From assembly GCA_021780225.1 (NCBI GenBank), contig JAJXZF010000017.1, forward strand, positions 77,152 through 124,472: a stretch of DNA of 47,321 nucleotides. The letters run 5' to 3'. The position numbers and the translations under genes were made by a program. The notes under the pieces are model-generated. The model saw nothing but the letters and a program-made list of their open reading frames with translations. It did not search any database and had not been told where the DNA came from. The stretch comes from Deltaproteobacteria bacterium. GTDB lineage: Bacteria; Desulfobacterota; Binatia; Binatales; Binataceae. Shown one piece after another: positions 15,507 through 23,449 of the stretch; the first letter of the stretch is position 1; each line of letters opens with the position of its first letter.

Positions 15507-17735
15507 TTACTTGGTGTCGAATTCGAAGACCATCTCGCGCGGACGGTCGGCGCCGGCCGCGCTCAGCCGCTCCAGGCACATCGCGATCACGCGGTCGTCG
15601 GGCCGGTCGCCGAGCATCGCGCGCAATTCGCTTTCGGGCGAAACGCCGCCGCGCATCCCGGCCAACGCGCGCGCGAAGCGATCGTAATAGGCCGGATCGG
15701 CGCCGTCGCCCGCGCGCCCCGCGACTTCGACGACCGGAACCAACTGGTCCTTGCCTTTGACCTTCACCAGACCGATTTCGCGCCCGACGAAGCCGTCGCC
15801 GGCCTCGGCATACGCCTGCTTGTTGACCAGTATTCCGACTTTGAATTGGCGCGTAAGGCCCTCGAGGCGCGACGCCAGATTCACGGTGTCGCCGATGGCG
15901 GAATAGTCGAAACTGCGCTCGCCGCCGAAATTGCCGACGATCGCTTCGCCGTAGCAGATGCCGATGCCGATGCGCATGTCGGCGAAGCGCTCGTCGGTCG
16001 CGGCCAGCCGATGCAGTTCCTCCATCATGCGCACCGCGCAGGCGATCGCCGCACGCGCCGGATTTTTCATCGCCGCCGGCGCGCCCCAGAACGCCATGAT
16101 TCCGTCGCCCATCAGCTTGTCGACCGTGCCCCCGCACTCGAGGATCAGGTTGGTCATCACGGTCATGTAAGTGTTGAGCAGGGCGACCAGCGGTTCCGGA
16201 TCGGAACGTTCGGTTCGGGACGTGAAATTGACGATGTCCGAAAACAGAATCGCAAGGTGGCGCCGCTCGCCGCCCAGCGCGAGGCCCTCGGGATTGTCGA
16301 CCAGCGAGGCGATCACCTCGGGGCTCAGATAATGCTCGAAGGCGTGTCGGATGAACCACTTTTCGCGGCCCTCGACCGCGTAACGCCAACTGATGACGAA
16401 GATATAGGTCATCGCGAGCGTCAGCAGCGGAAAGACCAGGCCCAGTTCCTCGCCGGAGCTGCGTAGCAGGTGATTCGACCAGGCAAGATAGCCCACGCCG
16501 AGCACAACCCCGACGCCGGCGCTGGCGACCGCTGTGAGATAGGCGGCGGCGATGCTGATCGCGGCGCCGATCGCAATGCCCGCCCACTCTTCGAGGAACC
16601 AGAGCTGGCCGTTGCTGACCAGAAAGCCTCCGCTCAGCACATTATCGACCGCGCTTGCCTGCACTTCGACGCCGGGATAATCGCCGCTGACGGGCGTGAC
16701 CACGCGGTCGCCGAGCGCGCGTCCGGTCAACCCGACCAACACAATTTTGTCTTTCAGCGCGGCGGGCGGCGCATGATGATTGACGATGTCCGCAATCGAG
16801 TATGACGGTATCGATCCCGCCGGCCCGCGAAAATGGATTATCATCCGGCCGACCTCATCGACCGGAATCCGCATCCGCGCGATGCTCACGCCGGCGACGC
16901 CGCTTGGTCCAAGTTGGACTCCCAGCGGCGGGAATCCGGCGTAGGCGTCGGCCAGCGCCAGGAACAGCGGCGCGCAGTAGCGTCCGTGAAAACGGAAAAC
17001 CGCCGGAATCGACCGGACCGCGCCGTCGGAGTCATGATCGATATAGACGTAGCCGCTGCCGCGCGCCGCGCGATTGAGCACGTCGATCGGCGGCAGATAG
17101 CCGGCCGCGGTCATGGTCGCGTCGAGCGCGCCGGGCGTCTTGCGCACGAGGTTGTAGAAGAGCGGCGGCGGATCGGCGAATGCGGTGCGGAATCCGGATA
17201 CATTCGATTCCTCCGCGCGGAGCGCCTCGGGTTCGAACGGATCCGTCACCGAACTGAAAGTGTAACCAAGAAAAGTCTCGCCCTGCGCGGCGATCGCGCG
17301 CGCGAATTCGGCGTCGTTGCTCTGCGCGAGCATCGTGCGAACGTTGGGCGAATCGACTCCGGCCGCGGCGAGACTGGATGCGATCTGCTCGCGTTCCACG
17401 TCGGCGGAGTCGCGCTCGGTCATCAAGACGTCGAAACCGACCACGGCCGCCTGGTAATCCTTCAAGGCCGCGACCACGCGGGCTTCGACGTCGCGCCCCC
17501 ACGGCCAGCGGCCCAACTCGGCGATGCTCTGGTCGTCGATGCCGGCGATCACCACCACCCCGGTCGGCGGCGGCGTGGGCATATCGTGGTAAACGATTCG
17601 GTCGTATGCGGCCAGTTCAAGCGACTCAAGACCGCCCTTGCGGTTCAGCGTCGCCAAGGCCGCGACCACGACCAGCCCAATCAAAACGGTGGTGAGCGGG
17701 CTTTTCCAAAACGGTTTGCGCGCGGACTCGGCCAT
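15507..17735 (-). CDS. CHASE2-domain adenylate/guanylate cyclase
   Basis: A 742-residue class III cyclase. An N-terminal helix (about 14-27) is followed by an extracytoplasmic CHASE2 sensor domain (to about 400; IAGIDDQSIAELGRWPWGRD and the GKIVLVGLTGRALGDRV-type segment KDKIVLVGLTGRALGDRV are characteristic), three membrane helices, and a catalytic domain (about 480-680). Catalytic features are intact: the two metal aspartates in FSDIVNFTSRTE and KLMGDGIMAFWG, the substrate-specifying lysine just before MGD, and the transition-state Asn/Arg in AIGDTVNLASRLEG. It should make cAMP or cGMP in response to an envelope signal. The FecR-type gene 74 bases upstream on the same strand is its usual companion. 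Confidence 0.93.
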   Translation of the reverse strand: MAESARKPFWKSPLTTVLIGLVVVAALATLNRKGGLESLELAAYDRIVYHDMPTPPPTGVVVIAGIDDQSIAELGRWPWGRDVEARVVAALKDYQAAVVGFDVLMTERDSADVEREQIASSLAAAGVDSPNVRTMLAQSNDAEFARAIAAQGETFLGYTFSSVTDPFEPEALRAEESNVSGFRTAFADPPPLFYNLVRKTPGALDATMTAAGYLPPIDVLNRAARGSGYVYIDHDSDGAVRSIPAVFRFHGRYCAPLFLALADAYAGFPPLGVQLGPSGVAGVSIARMRIPVDEVGRMIIHFRGPAGSIPSYSIADIVNHHAPPAALKDKIVLVGLTGRALGDRVVTPVSGDYPGVEVQASAVDNVLSGGFLVSNGQLWFLEEWAGIAIGAAISIAAAYLTAVASAGVGVVLGVGYLAWSNHLLRSSGEELGLVFPLLTLAMTYIFVISWRYAVEGREKWFIRHAFEHYLSPEVIASLVDNPEGLALGGERRHLAILFSDIVNFTSRTERSDPEPLVALLNTYMTVMTNLILECGGTVDKLMGDGIMAFWGAPAAMKNPARAAIACAVRMMEELHRLAATDERFADMRIGIGICYGEAIVGNFGGERSFDYSAIGDTVNLASRLEGLTRQFKVGILVNKQAYAEAGDGFVGREIGLVKVKGKDQLVPVVEVAGRAGDGADPAYYDRFARALAGMRGGVSPESELRAMLGDRPDDRVIAMCLERLSAAGADRPREMVFEFDTK

Positions 17736-17809
17736 GGTTGCGCCCGCCAGTCTAGCGCATCGCGGGCGTTTCGGTCAGGACGGCCGCGATGCGCGCCGTC
17801 GCGCCTTGA

Positions 17810-18601
17810 TCATTCGCCGTTGGTGATCGGATGCGGCGTCGGGGTGGGACTCGAACCGCCGCCGAAACCTCCGGTGGCTCCGATTACGCCGACCGCGACT
17901 CCGCCCGCGCCGAGCGCTCCAAGAATTCCGGCCGCGATCCCGCCGGCGGTTCCGATTCCAGCGGCGGCGCCGAACAACGGCGCGGCGCCGCACGGCACCG
18001 TGACCCTTTGTCCCGGCTTTACATTCACCGGGGGCGACGAAGGATTCGTCGGATTCGATACCTCGACCGTGCCTTGATAAACCGAAACGTGCGAAAATTC
18101 CTTGCAATTCGGATATTTGTTGTTGTTCACGCCGGTTTCGTGATCGACGTCGTAAGAGGTGCCCCGCGCCGACGCGACCGCGTTCGGCGTATGGACTTCG
18201 TAATTCGGCGGCGTGCCGGGAGTGACCCGCACCAGCGAGTGCAGCAGGCCGGTAAGCAGGGTCACGCGGGTGCTTTGCCGCTGGCCGCCCGGCGTCAAGG
18301 TATTTTCGTCGAGCGTGAGCGTGCTCGATTGCTCCAGCTCCATCTGACTGCCGTCGGTCAGCGTGACCGTGATGTTGCCGTTGGGACCGGTCGTCAGCTT
18401 GTCGCCGACATCGACCTTTTCGCCATAGGCCGCCGCGCTGGTCGCGCCTGCGCGCCCAATCGTCACGTCGCCGCTCACCGCGGTGACCGAGCCTGCAACG
18501 GTCTGGGCCTGAGCGACGCCGCCGGCAAAGATAAACATGGCCGTTGCGACCGCACTGATTATGTTGTTCCGAGCGTTCCTTTTGGCCGAACGATATACCA
18601 T
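17810..18601 (-). CDS. Exported FecR-domain protein
   Basis: A 263-residue protein with a signal peptide (hydrophobic AVATAMFIFAGGVAQA, cleavage expected after about residue 32) and a FecR domain (about 38-165: VSGDVTIGRAG, VDVGDKLTTGPNGNITVTL, a DGSQMELEQSSTL segment, LLTGLLHSLV and the TPNAVASARGTSYDV block). The last 90 residues hold an NPSSPPVNVKPGQRVTV strand, a Gly/Ala-rich hydrophobic stretch (about 208-250) that could enter a membrane, and a TPTPHP tail. FecR domains sense or transmit periplasmic signals. The CHASE2 cyclase gene lies 74 bases downstream. A promoter at 18635-18664 should drive both. Confidence 0.88.
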   Translation of the reverse strand: MVYRSAKRNARNNIISAVATAMFIFAGGVAQAQTVAGSVTAVSGDVTIGRAGATSAAAYGEKVDVGDKLTTGPNGNITVTLTDGSQMELEQSSTLTLDENTLTPGGQRQSTRVTLLTGLLHSLVRVTPGTPPNYEVHTPNAVASARGTSYDVDHETGVNNNKYPNCKEFSHVSVYQGTVEVSNPTNPSSPPVNVKPGQRVTVPCGAAPLFGAAAGIGTAGGIAAGILGALGAGGVAVGVIGATGGFGGGSSPTPTPHPITNGE

Positions 18602-18634
18602 ATTATCTATCTTGTCGGATGCAAGCTTTTTCTA

Positions 18635-18664
18635 TCTATAACGTTTCTTGCTGGAACCGGTCAA
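18635..18664 (-). promoter_or_regulatory. Sigma-70 promoter for the fecR-cyclase unit
   Basis: Minus-strand TTGACC (18664-18659), an 18-base spacer and TATAGA (18640-18635). Transcription should start near 18628, 27 bases before the FecR start. The surrounding 18602-18720 is AT-rich, unlike the coding sequence. Confidence 0.55.
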
Positions 18665-18783
18665 ACGGACTTAAGCAAATTTGGGCAAATTTTAGAGATA
18701 GCAGTCGCAGGTTGCCATGAGAACCGTCGCGATGCAACTTGCAAAGATTCGCACGAGCTTTTGCGTTTGTAGTTGTCTCAACG

Positions 18784-20073
18784 TCAGGCGATTCGGCTCA
18801 ATCCGACCGTCATCTCGCGGAGGTTGCGGACGAGCAGCAAAGTATCGACGACCTTCGCGTATTGTCCGATAGCGCTGTCGCCGGTGTTCCATCGCTCCGG
18901 CGCTTCGGGAATCAGCCAGAGCATTGCGCGCGCATTGCGCCCCAATTCCCGCAACAGGTCAGTGCGCGCCGGACGGCGATTGTTCCGTCCATCGCCCATG
19001 ATCACAATCACCGTGGCGCGGGAGATCAGTTCGGCGCGCCGCGCCTTCAGCTCGGCCAGCACGCGGCCGAAATCCGAGCGCGCGTAAAGATCTAGCGGCG
19101 GCGTCATCACCAGACGGCCGCGCTCGAAACCGGCTTCGGCCAAACGGTCGATATAGACGAAACTGCGGACGCGCCGGAACGCTCCGGCGGCCCCGGCCGC
19201 CAGTTCGAGCATCAGGGTGGACGCATATTTCATCGAGCCGGAGATGTCGGCGAGGATCAGCAACTCCAGATGGCGCGGGCGGCGCGTACGGAAACGCAGA
19301 TCGCCGAGTGCGCCGCCATGCTGAATCGCCGCCCGCAGCGTCCGGCGCAAATCGATCCGGCCGGCGCCGGCCAGCTTCAGACGGCGCGCAAGGCGGACGC
19401 GAAAACGCCGGCTCAAAATCGTCAGCGCGGCGCGCGCCGTTTCGTATTCAAGATCGGAATAGAGGCTGAACGGGGTCTGTTCGATCGCGCGCAGCGCCGC
19501 CGCGCGCGCGGATTCGGATCCAATCGCGCCCGTCCGCGCCGCCCCGTCGTACTGCGGGTCGATATGAGATTCGTCCGCGCGCGCCGAGTCGTGGTCGCTC
19601 GGCCCGCCGGCGGGTTTCGCGGCCTGCCCGGAATCTTGCTCCATCGCGGCGATGCCCTTCGCAACCCGGCCATGCGACGTTTTTGGACGCGGATCCGCTG
19701 TCCGCGGCTGCCGGATTGCAGGCTCGGTCTCATTTTCAGGCTTGGGCGTCGAGGTTTTGTCTCCGGATGCGGAACCGGACGGATTCGGCCCGCCCGCGGC
19801 GCCGAATGTTCCGGAGCGGCGCTCCCGGCCGCGCCGCTCGCCCGCGTGCGGTTGCGGCGGAGCGAAGCGCCGCGCGAATAATTCATCGAAGGCGGGCCGA
19901 TCCGCTTCGTCCTTGATTAGCGCCGCGGCCAGCGCCTCGCGCATCGGGAGGCGCTCGATCCCCGCGGCGGCGACCGCATGCATCGCGTCGAGCGATTCGG
20001 CAATCGAGATGCGAACGCCCGCCGTCCGCAATTCGGCGACAAAATCGAGCAACGCGGCGCGCAATCCGCTCAT
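18784..20073 (-). CDS. CoxE-like von Willebrand factor A domain protein
   Basis: A 429-residue protein of the CoxE family. The N-terminal 70 residues are helical and conserved in the family; residues 75-190 are a low-complexity hydrophilic linker; the VWA domain follows with a metal-ion-dependent adhesion site DISGSMKYAS at D276 and a late VIVIMGDGRNN strand. CoxE proteins work with MoxR-type ATPases such as CoxD, thought to insert metals or remodel a target enzyme. The gene overlaps the CoxD-like gene by four bases (ATGA at 20073-20070). No CO dehydrogenase or other molybdenum hydroxylase genes lie in the window, so the target is unknown. Confidence 0.88.
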   Translation of the reverse strand: MSGLRAALLDFVAELRTAGVRISIAESLDAMHAVAAAGIERLPMREALAAALIKDEADRPAFDELFARRFAPPQPHAGERRGRERRSGTFGAAGGPNPSGSASGDKTSTPKPENETEPAIRQPRTADPRPKTSHGRVAKGIAAMEQDSGQAAKPAGGPSDHDSARADESHIDPQYDGAARTGAIGSESARAAALRAIEQTPFSLYSDLEYETARAALTILSRRFRVRLARRLKLAGAGRIDLRRTLRAAIQHGGALGDLRFRTRRPRHLELLILADISGSMKYASTLMLELAAGAAGAFRRVRSFVYIDRLAEAGFERGRLVMTPPLDLYARSDFGRVLAELKARRAELISRATVIVIMGDGRNNRRPARTDLLRELGRNARAMLWLIPEAPERWNTGDSAIGQYAKVVDTLLLVRNLREMTVGLSRIA

Positions 20074-20942
20074 CGCGGACGCGCCGCCAGCGCGGACGCC
20101 CGGGCCTCGACCCGTTCGCGATCCTCTTCGTGCTTGAGCAGCAGGCCGAGCGTGGCGCGCAGCGCCGGCGTATCGAGTTCCTTCACGCCCAACCGCAGGA
20201 GGGCGCGCGCCCAATCCAGCGTCTCGGCGATCGACGGGGCTTTTTTCAACTCAAGCTTGCGGATTGCGTTTACGATCCGCGCGGCTTCAACCGCGAGCCG
20301 GGCGTCGAGGTCCGGAATTTTCAGTTCGATTATGCGCCGCTCCTGCTCGATTCCGGGGAAATCGATGAACAGATGAAGGCAGCGCCGCCGCAGCGCCTCG
20401 GAGAGTTCGCGCGCACGGTTCGAGGTCAGCGCCACCACCGGCCGCTCGTGCGCTTTGAGCGTGCCCAGCTCCGGCACGCTGACCTGAAAGTCGGACAGGA
20501 TTTCGAGCAAAAAGGCTTCGAACTCTTCGTCCGCCTTGTCGATTTCGTCGATCAGCAAAACGACCTTGCGCGGCGCCGAGATCGCGCGCAACAGCGGCCG
20601 TTCGAGCAGATAGTCGCGGGAAAAAAGATGTTCGGAGATCTCCTCCCAGCGCTGGCCCGAAGCTTCATCGGCCTGCAGGCGGAGCAGTTGCTTCTGATAA
20701 TTCCATTCGTAGAGGGCGCGCGCCTCGTCGAGGCCTTCGTAGCATTGCAGGCGGATCAGTTCGGTTCCGAGCATCGCCGCGATCACCTTGGCGACTTCGG
20801 TTTTGCCGGCGCCGGCCGGACCTTCGATCAGTAGCGGCTTACCCAGCGCGAGCGCGAGAAACACCGCGGTTTCGACGCGCTGATTGGTGATATAGCGCGC
20901 CTGGCGCATCCCGGCGGCGACGCTTTCAAGCGTGATTTCCAT
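20070..20942 (-). CDS. CoxD-like MoxR-family AAA ATPase
   Basis: A 290-residue AAA+ ATPase. Walker A is GPAGAGKT (residues 41-48), Walker B is KVVLLIDEIDKAD (about 133-145), and a sensor 1-type VVALTSNRARELSEALRRR follows near 181 with the arginine-rich end of the second region of homology. The sequence closely follows the CoxD/MoxR pattern. The partner VWA gene overlaps by four bases downstream, the standard MoxR-VWA pairing. ATG 20942 is used; an in-frame TTG two codons earlier is possible. In carbon monoxide-oxidising bacteria the pair matures the CuMo active site; here that partner is missing, so the role is open. Confidence 0.92.
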   Translation of the reverse strand: MEITLESVAAGMRQARYITNQRVETAVFLALALGKPLLIEGPAGAGKTEVAKVIAAMLGTELIRLQCYEGLDEARALYEWNYQKQLLRLQADEASGQRWEEISEHLFSRDYLLERPLLRAISAPRKVVLLIDEIDKADEEFEAFLLEILSDFQVSVPELGTLKAHERPVVALTSNRARELSEALRRRCLHLFIDFPGIEQERRIIELKIPDLDARLAVEAARIVNAIRKLELKKAPSIAETLDWARALLRLGVKELDTPALRATLGLLLKHEEDRERVEARASALAARPR

Positions 20943-20975
20943 CTTCAATCAGCATCGCGGGCGCGTCCGGCGGCG

Positions 20976-21602
20976 TCAATCGGGCATCCCGAGCCGGCCC
21001 GCGCGAACGATGCGCGCCATCCGCACAAAATCGCGGCGATACGACTTTTCCGGATAGGCGCCGCGGATTACATACCCCGGATGGTACATCGCGAGCAGGC
21101 GCAATCCGTTCGCGCTCGTCGGAGTGGCGGCCGCGGGCGTGAACGGCCGGTCCCGGCCCGCCAATTCGCGCCACGCGATACGGCCTAGGCATACGACCAG
21201 CCCGGGCCGCGCCAGCTCCAGCTCGGCGGCGAGATGGCCGCGGCAGTTGGCGATTTCCGAAGCGGCCGGATCGCGATTACGTCCCGCGGCGTCGCGCGGA
21301 TTGCAGCGCACGACATTGGTGATGAAAACCGACTCCAGCCGGGCGTGGCGAATCATCCGGCGCAGCAGCTCGCCGGACCGATCGCCGTCGAACGGGACGC
21401 CGGTGCGATCGCCGCCGAAGCGGCCCGGCGCCAGCCCGACGAACGCGACCTCGGCCGGTATCGCGCCCGCGCCGGGCACGGCCTGCGATCGGCTTTTGAC
21501 CAGATCGGCGCATCGAACGCAAGTGCGTATAGACGCCGAAAGGCTGGCGATAGTGATTATAGGCGAACTATCGAGAGAATATCGCGCCGATGCGTGATCC
21601 AT
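20976..21602 (-). CDS. Uracil-DNA glycosylase, family 5 (UDGb) type
   Basis: A 208-residue iron-sulphur uracil-DNA glycosylase, which removes uracil (and in family 5 also other deaminated bases) from DNA. Motif 1 is GLAPGRFGGDRTGVPFDGDR (residues 56-75); the G-D-R-T-G and F-x-G-D-R-S-G pattern with no catalytic glutamate is typical of family 5 rather than family 4. Four cysteines for the 4Fe-4S cluster are present: C28, C31, C100 and C120. Motif 2 is MYHPGYVIRG with its histidine near residue 173. The gene starts 18 bases after the stop of a zinc-ribbon gene and is probably the last of a short operon. Confidence 0.9.
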   Translation of the reverse strand: MDHASARYSLDSSPIITIASLSASIRTCVRCADLVKSRSQAVPGAGAIPAEVAFVGLAPGRFGGDRTGVPFDGDRSGELLRRMIRHARLESVFITNVVRCNPRDAAGRNRDPAASEIANCRGHLAAELELARPGLVVCLGRIAWRELAGRDRPFTPAAATPTSANGLRLLAMYHPGYVIRGAYPEKSYRRDFVRMARIVRAGRLGMPD

Positions 21603-21620
21603 CGCCGCAAAATCGGCGGA

Positions 21621-21947
21621 TCAGGCGCCGAGGTTGTCAGCCGCGCGGCGGACGAAAACTTTGCGCACGAGCGCGCGCCGAATCGGACCTTTCGGCAAAT
21701 CGTGAAAGCTTCGCCACAGGCATCGACCGCACAGCAGATGGAACGCCTCGGGCGGCAAATCGGGCCACGGCACGCTCCAGACGCCTTCCTGGACGCCGCA
21801 GCGCGCGCATGGGTCGATAATCCGATAGCCGCGCCCGGACGCGCTGGATTCGATTATTCCCACCGTCAAATTCCCTATAAGAACCGAATTGCACAGCAGG
21901 CCGCGATGCGCAAGCGCGGCGGCGGTTTCGCATCGCGGAAATTCCAC
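21621..21947 (-). CDS. Small zinc-ribbon protein of unknown function
   Basis: Placed from GTG 21947, five bases after the stop of the upstream membrane protein, to TGA 21623-21621, giving 108 residues. Two CxxC knuckles, C47-x-x-C50 (DPCARCG) and C73-x-x-C76 (LLCGRCL), are 22 residues apart and would form a zinc ribbon; a basic tail follows (KGPIRRALVRKVFVRR). The frame is open further upstream but overlaps the membrane gene. The UDG gene begins 18 bases downstream. No family was recognised. Position and basic charge would fit a nucleic-acid-binding accessory protein, but this is inference. Confidence 0.55.
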   Translation of the reverse strand: MEFPRCETAAALAHRGLLCNSVLIGNLTVGIIESSASGRGYRIIDPCARCGVQEGVWSVPWPDLPPEAFHLLCGRCLWRSFHDLPKGPIRRALVRKVFVRRAADNLGA

Positions 21948-21952
21948 AAGCG

Positions 21953-22273
21953 TCAGGCGGGCGGCGATTTGCCCGCGCCGGCCGCCCGCTCGAGCATCGA
22001 GGATTCCGCCGGGCCGTCGCCGTCGCGCCTGAGCCAGGTCATCGCGGCGAAGGCTCCGATCCATGAGCCGCCCGCGGCGAACGGAACGTACCATGGATTT
22101 TGCGTGTAGCTGATCACGGCGAAGGCGGACAGCAGGTACCATACGCCGCTCCACGAGGCGGCGCGGATACGGCGGCGCTGCGCGACGGCGGCGTTGAACA
22201 GGACGTAAACGGCGTCCGTGGCGGCGGTCGAGCCGAGAACGCCGAGCGCGATTAGGGGATGGACGGTTGCCAT
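21953..22273 (-). CDS. Small membrane protein of unknown function
   Basis: ATG 22273 opens a 106-residue protein with three likely helices: ALGVLGSTAATDAVYVLFNAA (start), WSGVWYLLSAFAVISY (middle) and WIGAFAAMTWL (end), and a short hydrophilic C-terminus. An aspartate in the first helix and the TQNPWYV loop are notable. Similar short proteins are common as uncharacterised inner-membrane proteins. The zinc-ribbon gene starts five bases after its stop, so translation is probably coupled. No function is proposed. Confidence 0.7.
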   Translation of the reverse strand: MATVHPLIALGVLGSTAATDAVYVLFNAAVAQRRRIRAASWSGVWYLLSAFAVISYTQNPWYVPFAAGGSWIGAFAAMTWLRRDGDGPAESSMLERAAGAGKSPPA

Positions 22274-22349
22274 GCGGCGCATCCTAGCGCGGCGCGCGCA
22301 AAGCGCCGCGCCGACGTTGGCCGCGCACATTGGCGAGATGGTCATAATA

Positions 22350-22413
22350 GTCATTCGCGGGCTTGACCCGGGCATCCATCGCTATGGATTCGCGGGTCAA
22401 GCCCGCGAATGAC
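22350..22413. repeat. 64-bp intergenic palindrome (REP/MITE-like)
   Basis: GTCATTCGCGGGCTTGACCCG (split as GTCATTCGCG and GGCTTGACCCG, 22350-22370) is the exact reverse complement of 22393-22413. Inside, ATCCAT (22374-22379) pairs with ATGGAT (22384-22389) around CGCT. The whole element can fold into one long hairpin between thyX and the downstream small membrane gene. Palindromes with this core are a common mobile intergenic repeat in several proteobacterial groups. No second copy was seen in the window. Confidence 0.85.
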
Positions 22414-22452
22414 GATTCCGCCGCGAGGCAGGCTTACTCGCGAGGCGCGACG

Positions 22453-23280
22453 CTAAAGCTGTTCCTTTTCCTCGACGGCGCGAAACTCCGCGTCGCTCAA
22501 GTCGCGCGATTTGCGCGCGCCGTGGCGCTCGTAGATTTCGAACAACTTCGATTTGTGCGGACGCACCTTGCCGAGCGGGCAGATTTCCCAGTCGCCGAGC
22601 GATTCGTCGCAGTAGCCCATCCGGTTTTCGCCGCACTTGGGCTGCAGAAAAACCGCGATTTCCGGCAATACGCGCTTGATTTCCGCGCGCATCATCGCGA
22701 CCATCCGCCGGATCTCCCACTGCGCGCGCACGCACAGCCTGAGGTCGCAGATATGGAGCATCTCGGCGAAATTCACCATCACGTGAAAATTCGTCGGCGC
22801 GGCGTTGGGCAGCACGAAGCGCGCGTCCTCGGCCGGAATGCCGGCCTTGAGCGCGCGCGCGTAGAGCTTCGACGTATGCTCCAGCAGTTCGGCGTATTCG
22901 GCGCCGAGGCCCGCGCGCGTCCACGACTCGGGCAGCACGAAGGCGAGTTTTTCTTCCTTGAATTTGACGTAGCGCTGGCTCTGCTGCTCGAAACTGATGC
23001 CGATGCGGTGGCGGACGAACTGATGCGACAGCGAGCGCGAAACGCCGGCGATCGCGAACCAGAAGACCACCTGTTCGAGCGGGGAGGCATGGCCGGTTTT
23101 GAGCCGTTCGCCGATAAAGTCGCGGATTTTTTCGTGCGAGATCTTTTCGGCTTCGATCTTCTGCCAGATTTCGATCGGCGTGTCGGCGGAATAGCAGGTG
23201 CGGAAGGCGGCGTAAAGTTTTTCCAACGGCGCCTTGGCGTAATCGATCAGCTTGACCTGCATCTTCGCTTGGTTGTTCAT
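22453..23280 (-). CDS. thyX: Flavin-dependent thymidylate synthase ThyX
   Basis: A 275-residue ThyX, which methylates dUMP to dTMP using FAD, NADPH and methylene-tetrahydrofolate. The signature helix-loop is QFVRHRIGISFEQQSQRY: R90-H91-R92 followed by a serine at 101, one residue further than the RHRX7S consensus, a spacing that needs checking against the family. C-terminal residues include an NFHVMVNFAEMLHICDLRL block and several cysteines. ATG 23280 is chosen because GGGAG lies about six bases upstream; the longer frame to 23367 is not family-like. The divergent gene is pyrD, so the pair covers two pyrimidine steps. No thyA occurs in the window. Confidence 0.95.
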   Translation of the reverse strand: MNNQAKMQVKLIDYAKAPLEKLYAAFRTCYSADTPIEIWQKIEAEKISHEKIRDFIGERLKTGHASPLEQVVFWFAIAGVSRSLSHQFVRHRIGISFEQQSQRYVKFKEEKLAFVLPESWTRAGLGAEYAELLEHTSKLYARALKAGIPAEDARFVLPNAAPTNFHVMVNFAEMLHICDLRLCVRAQWEIRRMVAMMRAEIKRVLPEIAVFLQPKCGENRMGYCDESLGDWEICPLGKVRPHKSKLFEIYERHGARKSRDLSDAEFRAVEEKEQL

Positions 23281-23449
23281 CGCCGCTCCCACGCGCCAGC
23301 ATGATACGTCGCCACGGCTCGGAAGGCATCCACAATTGCATTTTCGGGCGCGTCGAATTTCGTTCATTTAGAAAATAATCCACTCCATCCACAGGATGCT
23401 GCCCGGTTATCCCGATCCGCGTTTGCGCGGGGAATGGCGGGGGCGCAAG

